Of a DNA stretch of 64,000 bases, positions 46,724 to 58,159 are shown piece by piece; the stretch's first letter is position 1; each line of letters starts with the position of its first letter. The notes under the pieces were generated by a model. It ran no database searches. It was not told where the DNA came from and saw only the letters and a program-made list of their open reading frames with translations. This DNA comes from Spisula solida (lineage: Eukaryota; Mollusca; Bivalvia; Venerida; Mactridae), in NCBI GenBank assembly GCA_947247005.1, contig OX365948.1, positions 2,542,001-2,606,000 of the forward strand, given 5' to 3'. Made by a program: the position numbers and the translations under genes.

Positions 46724-46814
46724 TCGCATCAGTAGCTCAGTGGTAAAGCGTCAGCCAATAGGTCATTTACCAGCTATGCTTTTTTGTACGCAGGTTCGAA
46801 TCCATGTTTTGTTT
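46724..46814 (+). pseudogene. tRNA-like sequence
   Basis: It has an A box TAGCTCAGTGGTAAAGCG and a B box GGTTCGAATCC, but the acceptor and T stems do not pair well. It is probably a tRNA pseudogene or a tRNA-derived repeat. A related copy in inverted orientation lies about 200 bp away. Confidence 0.5.
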
Positions 46815-46929
46815 GTATTTTTTATCATATTAAATTGTTGTATTTTTACCAATTTTCTCAACACTTAAAATCTAGAAAAGATAAAATAAAAAATAAACAG
46901 AATAAACAAATTATTTTTATTATAAAAGT

Positions 46930-47020
46930 TATCAACTGGATTCGAACTCACCCGCAGTAAAAGCATACCTTTCTTGCAACTCGCCCTTGCGCTTTACCTA
47001 CTGAGCTATTTCCTCATTGC
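46930..47020 (-). pseudogene. tRNA-like sequence, inverted relative to 46724-46814
   Basis: The minus strand carries TAGCTCAGTAGGTAAAGCGC and GAGTTCGAATCCA with a 'TATGCTTTT' middle like its partner. The stems again fail to close, so it is judged non-functional. Confidence 0.5.
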
Positions 47021-47029
47021 TTCTTGTGA

Positions 47030-47330
47030 TGTAGTTAATACTCCTTATTAGTTACTTCAGGTGCAAAAGGTAAACATTAATGTTTTTGTTCTGGTACTAT
47101 TTATAGCCCGGCCAATTTATCTTTGTCCGATTATAGGTTTAATAGTGTCTATATAAATATATATAATAAAAGCACTGAGAGAACAGTTAGGGGCGATTTG
47201 GTTGCTGCTATCAAAGCTCAAAGGGAATTAACATGCTTTATGTCGGTAAAATTTCTTACTGCCAGATGCATATGGCTTATCTAAATAGTTGTAAAAGAGG
47301 GCCATACTAATTGGCATACATGTTTTACAA
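47030..47330. other. Spacer before the satellite, nothing recognised
   Basis: AT-rich, with a short run of AT dinucleotides near 47155. No feature is supported. Confidence 0.5.
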
Positions 47331-47334
47331 AATA

Positions 47335-50170
47335 TAAGACAATGTCATCAGCCATTAAAATGACTAACAATCATACTAAAGACTAATTCATGTCAAGCAA
47401 AATTATAGATATCAATAACTATATCACATTGAGTCAACAAATGCAACAAAATTAATAATTTTCCATATTGACTGAAAATATCCATGAAAAACCAACATTT
47501 ACCGGCTATAAAAAAAGTCAGACAATTTCATCAGCCGTAAAAATGATTGAATATCGTACTACAGACTTATTCATATCAAGCCAGATTATAGATATCAATA
47601 ACTGTATCACATGGAGTCAACAAATGCTACAGAATCAACAATTTCACATGTTGGCTGAAAATATCCATGAACAACCAACATTTACAGGCTATAAAAACAG
47701 TCAGACAATTTAAATAGCTGTTAAAATGACCAACTATCCGCTGTAGACTTATTTATATCAAGCAAGATTATAGATATCAATAATTGTATCACATGGAGTC
47801 AACAAATGCTGGAGAATCAATAATGTTATGTATCGGCTCAAAATATTTACGAAAAACGAACATTTACTGGCTATAAAAACAGTCAGACAATTTAAACAGC
47901 CGTAAAATGACCAATATCGCACTGTTGACTTATTTATATCAAGCAAGAATATAAATATCAATAACTGTATCACATGCAGTCAACAAATGCTACAGTCTCA
48001 ACAATTTTATGTATCGGCTCGAAATATTTACGAAAAACCAACATTTACTGGCTATAAAAATAGTCAGACAATTTAAACAGCCGTGAAAATGACCGACTAT
48101 CACACTACAGACTTATTCATCTCAAGCAAGATAATAGATATTAATAACTGTATCACATGGAGTCAACAAATGCTACAGACTCAATAATTTATATGTATCG
48201 GCTCAAAATATCCATGAAAAACCAACATTCACAGGCTATAAAAACAGTCAGACAGTTTCAACAGCCGTGAAAATGACCGACTATTGCACTACAGACTTAT
48301 TCATCTTAAGCAAGATTATAGATATCAATAACCGTATCACATGGAATCAACAAATGCTACAGAATCAATCATTTTATGTATTGGCTCAAAATATCCATGA
48401 AAAACCAACATTTACAGGCTATAAAAACAGTCAGACAATTTAAACAGCTGTAAAAATGACAGACTATCGCACTGTAGACTTATTTATATCAAGCAAGAAT
48501 ATAAATATCAATAACTGTATCACATGGAGTCAACAAATGCTACAGACCCAATAATTTTATGTATCGACTCGAAAAATTCACAAAAAACCAACATTTACGG
48601 GCTATAAAAACAGTCAGACAATTTCAACAGCCGTGAAAATGACCGACTATCGCACTACAGATTTATTCATCTCAAGCAAGATAATAGATATCAATAACTG
48701 TATCACATGGAGTCAACAAATGCTACAGACCCAATCATTTTATATATGGGCTCAAAATATGCATGAAAAACCAATATTTACGGTCTATAAAAACAGTCAG
48801 ACAATTTAAACAGCTGTAAAAATGACCAACTATCACACTACAGACTTATTCATCTTAAACAAGATTAAAGATATCAATAACCGTATCACATGGAGTCAAC
48901 AAATGCTACAGAATCAATAATGTTATGTATCGGCTCAAAATATCCATGAAAAACCAACATTTACAGGCTATAAAAACAGTCAGACAATTTAAACAGCCGT
49001 AAAATGACCAATATCGCGCTGTAGACTTATTTATATCAAGCAAGAATATAAATATCAATAACTGTATCACATGCAGTCAACAAATGCTACAGTCTCAAAA
49101 ATTTTATGTATCGGCTCGAAATATTTACGAAAAACCAACATTTACTGGCTATAAAAATAGTCAGACAATTTAAAACGCCGTGAAAATGACCGACTATCAC
49201 ACTACAGACTTATTCATCTTAAGCAAGATAATAGATATCAAAAACTGTATCACATGGAGTCAACAAATGCTACAGACTCAATAATTTTATGTATCGGCTC
49301 AAAATATCCATGAAAAACCAACATTTACGGGCTATAAAAACAGTCAGACAATTTAAAACGCCGTGAAAATGACCGACTATCACACTACAGACTTATTCAT
49401 CTTAAGCAAGATAATAGATATCAATAACTGTATCACATGGAGTCAACAAATGCTACAGACCCAATCATTTTATATATGGGCTCAAAATATGCATGAAAAA
49501 CCAATATTTACGGTCTATAAAAACAGTCAGACAATTTAAACAGCTGTAAAAATGACCAACTATCACACTACAGACTTATTCATCTTAAACAAGATTAAAG
49601 ATATCAATAACCGTATCACATGGAGTCAACAAATGCTACAGAATCAATAATGTTATGTATCGGCTCAAAATATCCATGAAAAACCAACATTTACAGGCTA
49701 TAAAAACAGTCAGACAATTTAAACAGCCGTAAAATGACCAATATCGCGCTGTAGACTTATTTATATCAAGCAAGAACATAAATATCAATAACTGTATCAC
49801 ATGCAGTCAACAAATGCTACAGTCTCAACAATTTTATGTATCGGCTCGAAATATTTACGAAAAACCAACATTTACTGGCTATAAAAATAGTCAGACAATT
49901 TAAAACGCCGTGAAAATGACCGACTATCACACTACAGACTTATTCATCTTAAGCAAGATAATAGATATCAATAACTGTATCACATGGAGTCAACAAATGC
50001 TACAGACTCAATAATTTTATGTATCGGCTCAAAATATCCATGAAAAACCAACATTTACGGGCTATAAAAACAGTCAGACAATTTCAACCACTGTAAAAAT
50101 GACAGACTATCGAACTGTAACAGACTTATTCATATCAAGCAAGATTATTGATATCAATTACTGAAAAATG
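47335..50170. repeat. Satellite array, unit about 183 bp, about 15 copies, with higher-order repeat
   Basis: 'cagtcagacaattt' or a close variant recurs every 181-184 bp (about 47700, 47881, 48063, 48246, 48429, 48612, 48797, and on to 50075). Units share atcacatggagtcaacaaat and tgctacaga. The outermost left copies are the most diverged. A four-unit block recurs with a shift of about 730 bp (cggtctataa at 48781 and 49511). The array ends in a GACAGACAGATGGACAAAG tail. Confidence 0.95.
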
Positions 50171-50179
50171 TGGATGGAC

Positions 50180-51730
50180 CGACAGACAGATGGACAAAGT
50201 GAATACTATATAATGATGTATAACTCATTCACAGCTAACTAAATATATGTATTTATTCAATATTGAATAAAAAAAACATCCTATGTTACGTAGTAAATTA
50301 CTAGTAATTAATGCTAAAAAATTTAATTCAGACAGGTTAATGTCTAAGCAATTCAAATTATCAGGAAAATCTATATAAATGATGATGATAATACCAAAAT
50401 TATGGAGTATATTGATTTTATTGAATTGATTGCCTGACACATTTCATAATTTACAACACCTGTCTATATAACACCATGGGGATAAATTATTTTCAATGCA
50501 TATGTTACAGGAATGTAACTTTTCATTTCTTGCATTTAATATAGCATGTAGTTAACACTTGTACCCATGGTGCACCCCTTCTAAATGAAGAAACATATTG
50601 TTAGTTTTATTGCACATTGTAATTTCTTGCAGATAAACATTTGACACATGGCCCCCTCAAAATTATGATGATCACATCCTGACTATTACCCTCTATTATG
50701 CAAAATGGCATGTCTGCTTAATTACCCCTTGTAAAACTGCAGGTAAAAACAATTAAAGAAACGTTTGGATTAATTATTATAAGCTAATTTTTGTAATATA
50801 TAATATTCTGATTTAGACAAATGCTTTATAATCTTTCTTTCCTCCAGTACCAGAGAGCATTAAGAACCTATGACTAATGTGTTCTATATTATAATAATTC
50901 AATAAAACATATAAATGGAAAAATTAATTCTAAAATTTATCACTGACACAAATTGATACTAAGTAAGTATTGTTATATTTCAATGACTGAAAATGAAGTT
51001 GTGTGAGAAAAGCACTTTTTAAATTTGTTATTTATTTAAGATATAGATAAATCATAACAGTTTCGAATAAATTGTATAATTTAATTATAATTTTCTTTTT
51101 TTTCATTACTATACGTATTAAAATTGAACATTTTATTATTTTGTTCTAAACATGTATTTTAAGATCTTTGTTTTGATATAAAAATAACATATATATATCA
51201 AATAATTTTATTATAAATTGATATCTATCTTTTATAATGATATTTAATCAAAACGTTGAACCAAACTCTTAATTTTCGAATAATAATACTTTTTTTGCAA
51301 ATAGCAACTTGCTAAATACTAGTATTAAACTACATGTATGCATAATCAATATAATAATACGAATGCATTTTGCGGTCCACTGGTGTCAGACGTGGCATAT
51401 TTTAAGCGGTGTTTGTTTCGAGATATTTTGGATGTCCACTTGTTATAACAGAGAGAAGAGTTGATTCCTGATTCAAATCATGGCTTTCTTGTGCAAAAAT
51501 GTTGGAATTATTTATGAATTAATAAACGTGTTTAAAGTTTTTAGATATACTGATATATTGTAACATGTTTACTAAGTATACATTTAAATGTAACTAATTA
51601 TGGAATAAAAACATACATGATTGTTGATATTTTTATAACCTGCTAAGTGATGAAAGTATGTTGTTGATATGCATGTGTATGAGAACATTCAGGCAACTTC
51701 GAGATCTTAATTTATAGCTGAATGCATCTA
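50180..51730. other. AT-rich intergenic stretch, nothing recognised
   Basis: Very AT-rich sequence, no ORF with coding character and no clear repeat. Confidence 0.55.
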
Positions 51731-51748
51731 TCATATGTATGTACAATG

Positions 51749-51910
51749 CAACCTCTCCAGAGCAGCCCTCCACTGAGCAACAACCCCACTTAAGCAATAT
51801 TAACATGTTGTTCGAGAAGAAACAATTTAATATGTATACACATTTACCTCTCCAGAGCAACGACCTCTGTAATGTTATGTTTCTCAATGTGTGTCGCTAT
51901 AGAGAGGTTT
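51749..51910. repeat. Short diverged repeat with paired CTCTCCAGAGCA motifs
   Basis: 'acctctccagagca' occurs at about 51751 and 51847, followed by AGCAACxxCC. An inverted trace (agagaggt) follows near 51901. It may be the remains of a small TIR element. Confidence 0.4.
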
Positions 51911-52014
51911 TATTGTTTCCAAAGGACACATATTTGTCTAAGAATATGATTTTATCTTAGATTTGCACTATAGGGTATGAATTTTGAAAAAGCCTTTAAA
52001 AGACATATATGTTT

Positions 52015-52445
52015 ACGAGCTTCGTACGACGGTTGTGCGATTGTCGTACGACGGTTGTGCTATTGACTCAAGGCTATCGTAGAATAGTGAGTATACACAA
52101 GACTGTCGTGCGACCGTCGCACGACCATCGCACGTCCATCGTACGTCCATCGCACGGAAGTGGTGGGATTCTAAGTGCCTAGTTTGACCTTATAATCACA
52201 AACAAATCGTGCGTCCGTCATGCGTCCATCGCACGTCCGTCTTGCACGACGGACCTACGACAGTCACCCGCCGTATAAAATTTTGAACATGTCCAAAACT
52301 CTACGACGAGGGTCCACGATTATGTTTTCCGTCACACAATGCAGAACTTTCTTAAGTGCGTCGTGAGATGGACGCACGATAGTCCCCAAATTTGCATCGT
52401 AGACTCGTCGCACGTCCGTCTTACGACAATTGTGAAAGGGGTTTA
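52015..52445. repeat. CpG-rich block of CGTCGCACG-type motifs in both orientations
   Basis: Dozens of variants of 'cgtccatcgcacg' and its complement 'gtgcgac' occur within 430 bp of otherwise AT-rich DNA. The right end (gacaattgtgaaagggg) looks like a transposon terminus, but no matching left end was found. Open frames across it reflect the repeats. Confidence 0.6.
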
Positions 52446-53050
52446 AGCACAGAACTGTATCTGGTATAGAGCACCCTAATAGAGCAACGTACACCAATGA
52501 CCCAACACATTTATTTACATTAAGCTGCATCCCTGGCTGCTTCAACCATAGAGTGTGATATAATAATTGCAATATTGAAAGTTATTGTTACAGCAAAGAC
52601 AAAAACATGAAGTACATTTGGCATCAATAAATCAAGTCTGTAGTGCTTGGACAGCATATGTTAAGACGACAGAATGAATAAATTATTCATTTTTCAAGTC
52701 ATCATCTGTATTTCCAGCAATTTTTCTTTAGGGGATTCAAACAGATTTTTTTTCTTCCAGATTCTTTAGGGGTCCACCAAGTTATTTTTACTCAGGGGGG
52801 TCTGCATGACATGACTATTTCTAAAAGGTCATTCCAGTCATGATAACATGAGTAATAATTAAGATAACCAAGTAGAATTGCAGGTCAAGGTCTACCTTAA
52901 TAATACTGTTTGTTTGGCCTTAACTTTTTTCTGTCTACCAAATAAAATTGCCAGTTTTTAAAGAATTATAAAAATTGCTTTCCAGAGATTCTTATATGAC
53001 CATGCCAGAATATTTTAATGTTATGGTTTATGTTTAAAGGTTTAAATTAC
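52446..53050. other. Intergenic, nothing recognised
   Basis: No gene or repeat was identified between the CpG-rich block and the next interspersed repeat. Confidence 0.5.
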
Positions 53051-53057
53051 ATTATAA

Positions 53058-53357
53058 AACAAGACTGCGTTCAATAAACGCTTATGCCCCCTGGGGAAGC
53101 CTTGTCCATAAATAAGTCTAAGTCCAAAATTAGGTCAAGGTGAAGGTCAAAATGGGGTTAGGTGATACTGGCGTGTGGAGAGTGTTCATACACAACATCC
53201 ATGCAAGTATGAAAGCTTTGTAGCAAGCCATATTAATGCTAGAAGAAACGGTCAATTTGGGTTAACCAGCACGGCCGAACGAACGGACGAACGGACGGAC
53301 GAACGGACGGACAGGTGAATCACTATATGCCTCCCCATCTATCGATAGGGGGTATAA
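53058..53357 (+). repeat. Interspersed repeat with GACGAACGGACGGAC microsatellite
   Basis: It runs from 'gcgttcaataaacgcttatg' through gtcaaggtgaaggtcaa to a GAAC/GGAC microsatellite (53274-53312), then 'tatgcctccccatc' and gggggtata. The arrangement is like that of other mollusc-type interspersed repeats in the window. Confidence 0.65.
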
Positions 53358-53359
53358 AA

Positions 53360-54515
53360 AAACATTTGAGTGAGCATGAAAATGCCCAATTTTGGCGGTT
53401 AAATGAAAATTTAATAAAAAAATTTGCTCTTAACAAACATAAGGTCATGTGTTGGCACTTATTTCTATTGGTCAATTAAAATGCAGGATGTTATATTCTA
53501 AGCCAGTAAGAACATATTAACTATATTGTAATAAATAGACTCCGGGTTTATTACTGAGACAATGCTATATCAAACTACACCATCAAAATAAAATATTTAA
53601 GGTTTTATTTATTAAACCTATACCTACAATATTTGGTTAGTAAAGGACAAACTAACAATACATGTATTTTAATTGAGACCTGAGGGGAGTGGGCTGCTGT
53701 CAGTCCCCCAAATTCCCCCTTAGAAACTGTATTGGTCCATTATTTTGATAGAATTTAAGCGAACCTTTGCTCTGCAGGCACCTGGGACGGACAAAATAAT
53801 CATAATATGTGCTCAATCGGTTCTTTTTAACGGTTAACAATTATTTGGTGACATTTTAATTTATTTACTGTTTAAAATCATACCATTTTCGGTGGTAAAC
53901 AAAAAATCTAACACCACGCTGGCACTTATTCAACCCAGCGGTCCAGGAGTAAAGTTCTGTTCTGTTCTGGTTGCATGGCTCGATCTATCTAGCTTCAACT
54001 CTGAGATTGTTTTGCAGTTGAGTTGACAGTTAACCGGTTTATCCTTAATGAATACTGAAACGGGTATATTAGGATTCTTATTCACATTTTTCATAGTCCC
54101 TCTTTCATTTTCCAAATACAAAATGTGACTGAATAAACACTGGTTTCACTGAATATATATGTATAATTATTCAACATTTGTCATTTTGAATACAATGTAC
54201 TCATAAAGTTATTGTAGCATCTTTTAAAAATTGCTAAAGTTTAGAGCAAAATCCTACACAATTGTATACATTCTATCCGGACCTGTTCTATAAATATATA
54301 TGTAAACTCCCTGATTCTATTCAGGGGTTGATTGCTTTGCAATGAATATAATTTCAAGTCTACTATATAATTAGTGAGAAGACTTATCCAATGGAATTAA
54401 AAAGAAAACAAACATCCCGACCATACAGTACATGTCAGGCATGTAGCTACCTGTACACAGAATACACAGAAACATACACTAACATGCTTCTTGAAATCAA
54501 AGATTTAGGTCTTTG
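53360..54515. other. Intergenic, nothing recognised
   Basis: Several short open frames (for example on the minus strand at 53930-54121) have no recognisable domain. No repeat was identified. Confidence 0.45.
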
Positions 54516-54526
54516 TCGAAATCAAA

Positions 54527-54961
54527 GGCAGTGGCTAGCCAGAATAACCAGTGACCTTCCAAACTGTCAATTACCTAACACAGCCATTTCATTTTTTCAG
54601 CTTGAAGTAATATATATACTTTCCCCATCCTCATAATACTGTAATTGAAACACTTTCCGCATTCATTCGTACCAGTTAATACCATCCAATATGACGGACA
54701 ATATACAGAGATACATGGCTGGTCACAAAAAGGATGCAAATAAATGCACTGACATGTCTTGCCGAATTTGTAGTTTACAATAAGGTAGAAACATACGTGA
54801 TACTTATCACAAGAAAATAACAAAATTTCGAAGGCCTAATGCATAGAAATAGAATGACGGTTCCCTAACCAATGCACATAGCGTTTGTTGGTCGTCCGAT
54901 GCCGGACGACATATTTCGCTGTCTAGTACTGTCGTCCGGTGCCGGACAGCTAGCCACTGCC
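54527..54961. mobile_element. Mutator-like TIR element, copy 1 (435 bp), 9-bp target duplication
   Basis: It starts GGCAGTGGCTAGCC and ends GGACAGCTAGCCACTGCC. The flanking 9 bp are identical: gaaatcaaa at 54518-54526 and 54962-54970. A 9-bp duplication with conserved TIRs fits Mutator-like elements. The left subterminal part is shorter than in copy 2. Confidence 0.85.
54691..54847 (+). pseudogene. Exon-like reading frame in element copy 1, interrupted
   Basis: It begins MTDNIQRYMAGHKKDANKC and matches the ORF at 56201-56377 in the second copy, but has an in-frame TAA after CSLQ. Function unknown; possibly a captured exon or remnant of the element's own gene. Confidence 0.5.
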
Positions 54962-54970
54962 GAAATCAAA

Positions 54971-55752
54971 GTAAATAAATGCATAATCCTAAAATGCTGT
55001 TGTGGTTAACTTTGATCAATGTATTTTATACATTTTTTAGTCACGGATATACACAGAACGGATAAGCAGGTCTAAAAATAGCCTAATTATGACCTGACTA
55101 CCCATAATGCATTGCGCGCTTCGGTAGGACGATAATTGTGAACATGGCTTATCCAAAAGAAATCTTTTTTTCGTGTCAAAACCACAAAACTAAGTGGTTT
55201 GATCCTTTTCAACAAATAGAGGACACCCCAAAGATCACAAAAAATATTGATTTATAAGAAAAACAGTCGCAAATAAGTTTCCTTAGGGATTTAAAAAAGT
55301 AAATATCGGAAGCAATCCAAAACCCGTAGATTGAAAATTTATCGATCAGGATAGGTCACAGAAAATGTGGTCTATGTCACAATTGACAGATGAATCGTCC
55401 AGACTATCTATTTAAAAACGTTCCAAACACACAACGGAACAAATAAACACCCATCTTTGCTTATTTAGACGAAGAGTTGCTTTAAATGAAAACAAATATC
55501 TCATTGACAAATCAGGCTGAATTGGTGAAATAATCCAAGATGGCGGCGGCTAGCGGGAAAAATAGCAAGTCTTGCTAAGTCTCGTACAAGTAAGCCGATC
55601 GCGATATTTCATTCCAATATGGCGGCCTATATAGGAAAATAGTGGGAGTTGAATGAGTTGCCATTCCGTCTAATGTATTTCCGTGTTTTAGTTTTTCCGA
55701 AAGCATCAGAAAACTTTCTAGGCCTAGGGCATGACCTGTCACCCTTAGCCAT
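54971..55752. other. Spacer between the two Mutator-like elements
   Basis: It contains 'caagatggcggcggctagcg' at about 55539 and 'ccaatatggcggcc' at about 55615. These are YY1-like and common near promoters, but no gene could be built around them. Confidence 0.4.
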
Positions 55753-55761
55753 TTTTAATAA

Positions 55762-56494
55762 GGCAGTGGCTAGCCGTCCGGCGCCGGACGACTAGACAGC
55801 GAAATTAGTCGTCCGGCATTAGAAATAGAAGTAGTAATGGAACTTAGAAAGTTTCAATTACAGTATTATGAGGATGGGGATAGTATATGACTTCACTTCA
55901 TGCTGAAAAAATGAAATTGCTGTGTTAGGTAATTGACAGTTTGGAATGTCACTGGTTATAATAGCGTGAAAACAATGTTACCGTTTATGAATCGTATCAT
56001 GGTACTCTGGTCCTATTCTAAACTCCCTGATCATGCTGATATGTATATTGTATTTAAAATTTACAAAAAAATACAATTGTAATTGTATTGTTTTGTATAT
56101 ATGTGCTATTAAAACTGCGAATGAAAAGTAATTAATTGCCATATATCTTTGTTTGTGTTACTTCGGCAAATTAACGTGCGTACTTTGTTTGTTTTCCAAT
56201 ATGGCGGACATTATACGGAGATACACGGCCGGTCACAAAATGGATGCAGATAAATGCGGTCACAAAATGGATGCAGATAAATGCACTAACTTGTCTTGCT
56301 TAATTCGAAGTTTATTACAAGGTAGAAACATATGTGATACTTATCACAAGAAAATAACTGAAATTATGAATGCCTAATGCATAGAAATAGAATGACAGTT
56401 ACCTAGCCAATGCATGTATCGTTTGCTAGTCGTCCGATGACGGACGACTAATTTCGCTGTCTAGTCGTCCGGTGCCGGACGGCTAGCCACTGCC
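55762..56494. mobile_element. Mutator-like TIR element, copy 2 (733 bp), 9-bp target duplication
   Basis: TIRs of about 60 bp start GGCAGTGGCTAGCCGTCC and include a 16-bp palindrome CGTCCGGCGCCGGACG (55775-55790). The flanks are identical: ttttaataa at 55753-55761 and 56495-56503. The internal segment 55850-55965 matches 54545-54655 of copy 1 in reverse complement, while the right half matches copy 1 in direct orientation. Confidence 0.88.
56201..56377 (+). CDS. 58-residue ORF inside element copy 2, unknown protein
   Basis: The ATG has a good context (ccaatATGG). The protein begins MADIIRRYTAGHKMDADKC and ends HKKITEIMNA; it is Cys-containing and hydrophilic. A 27-bp tandem duplication (56231-56257 and 56258-56284) repeats GHKMDADKC. 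The match in copy 1 has a stop. I do not recognise the family. It may be a host exon captured by the element or a remnant of its own gene. Expression is unknown. Confidence 0.35.
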   Translation: MADIIRRYTAGHKMDADKCGHKMDADKCTNLSCLIRSLLQGRNICDTYHKKITEIMNA

Positions 56495-56852
56495 TTTTAA
56501 TAATAAGAAAACTGTACTGCATACGCCCCCGCAAGTCTATACATGGTAAACATCAACATCTTAAACACGGGTGTAGGTTGATCATCGCCAGTTATCCATA
56601 ACGAGTGTAGATATGCCATTAAATATCCCGTGTCCCGAATAAATGAGCTGATAATACTAATTATATATAACTTTCAATTCATTTCTACTTTCGTTTTCCG
56701 AATTCTATCACGCATGGCAAATAACGAGCACAACACAGGTACATGGAGGTGTTGTAACTCGACATGTCTTTATAGACAGAGAAGCTGAATCGTGTGCATA
56801 GAAAAACAGGCATAATTACATAGTTTATCGTGTTAAAGTAAAAATACTTACC

Positions 56853-56960
56853 GTATAGGATCATGTTTATCATCCGGTCCCGACTATCTTCACACCGGAA
56901 GCCACGCCTTTCCCACGCATGCGCGTTGACTGTTTTCATAGATCTGACGATTTTTATAAT
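56853..56960 (-). promoter_or_regulatory. Possible promoter and first exon on the minus strand
   Basis: In a GC-richer island there is an NRF1-like ACGCATGCGCG, an ETS-like CCGGAAG and, on the minus strand, a strong donor (TACG|GTAAGTA, near 56853). An in-frame start MKTVNAHAWERRGFRCED precedes it. A following exon was not found, so this is a weak call. Confidence 0.3.
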
Positions 56961-56999
56961 ACACCGGTACAAGATGGATACAGTAATTTGTAACCATAC

Positions 57000-58150
57000 A
57001 AGATACATATTACAGATAGGTTCATTCGTTCCTGACCATATTGGGTACATACTACACATGAATACATATATTCTTGACCACATATGATACTTAGTACTCA
57101 TACTAACCATATGAGTACTAAAACATGCTACATGAAGGAACATTCATTCCTGACCATATGAGGTACATTCTACTGATAGGTACAATTGTTCCTGACCATA
57201 TGGAGTCTGTAGTAGATGGGGACAGCCATGCCTTACAATATACGTGGTACGTACTACATATGGGTACCTAAATTCCTGGCCATATGTAGTCCACAGTACA
57301 GATGGGGACAGTCATTCCCAACCATGTGTGGTACAGCCTACATATGGGTACATACTGTAGATTCCTGGTCGTGTGGGGCACATATTATTTATAGGTACAT
57401 GTATATCAATTCCTTATCATATGGAACCCGTAGTACAGATGGGTATACAACTATTCCTGACCATAACTATGTGATACATATTACATATGGGTACACCCAT
57501 TACTGTCAATACAGATGCATACATACAGCCTTTCATAACTGTGCAGTTGGGCACGGGCATTCCTGACCATACGGAGTACATCATACAGAGGGGTAGAATG
57601 AGTACAGCCACTCCTGACCATATGAGGTACATTCTACTGATGGACACATTCATTACTGATCTTATTGGGTGTACTAGAACATAACCATATCTATATGAGG
57701 TATATACTACGGACAGATCCCTGGCCACAAGAGGTACATACTATACAAAAGTGCAAATGGGAAAATCCATTCCTGGCCATATGAGGTACATGTAAATGAT
57801 TGTTTATACAACAGATGGTCACCGTCATTTCTGATTTAATATTATTAGGTGAATATGCAAGGTCATTCCTTACCGTATTGGACTTATTATTTTATCGGTA
57901 TAGTCATTCCTGGTCCTTAAAGTACACCATATTTCTAAGTAAACCATTCTTAACCCCATGGGGAATATTCCACCGATTAAATCCGTCCATTTTCTTAATA
58001 TATAGAAGAACCTTCCTTCAGAAATGCTTCTGTCCTTTCATGTCCAATGGGGTATATTCTACTGCCCGTAGATCATTTTCACTCTATGGGAGTAAAGTCC
58101 ACCACATAGTACATCCACTTTGGTTCCTATGGGGTACATTCTGCAGTCAA
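57000..58150. repeat. Degenerate tandem array, unit about 45 bp
   Basis: Variants of 'cattcctgaccatatgaggt' and 'acatactac' recur about every 40-50 bp over more than 1 kb, with decreasing similarity to the right. Several open frames across the array (for example at 57216-57566) result from the periodicity and are not called. Confidence 0.85.
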
Positions 58151-58159
58151 GTTTAGCTA

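Noticed and set aside
46724..47020. Functional tRNA genes
   Set aside because: Box A and B motifs are present, but acceptor and T stems do not pair and no pol III terminator follows at the right place.
47335..50170. A multi-domain repeated protein gene
   Set aside because: Most satellite units carry stops and length changes, and no splice signals link them.
52264..52572. A 102-codon minus-strand gene
   Set aside because: Two thirds of it lie in the CGTCGCACG-type repeat block, and no domain or splice sites support it.
57216..58156. Three open frames of about 103-118 codons
   Set aside because: They follow the 45-bp tandem periodicity and have low-complexity, non-protein-like text.
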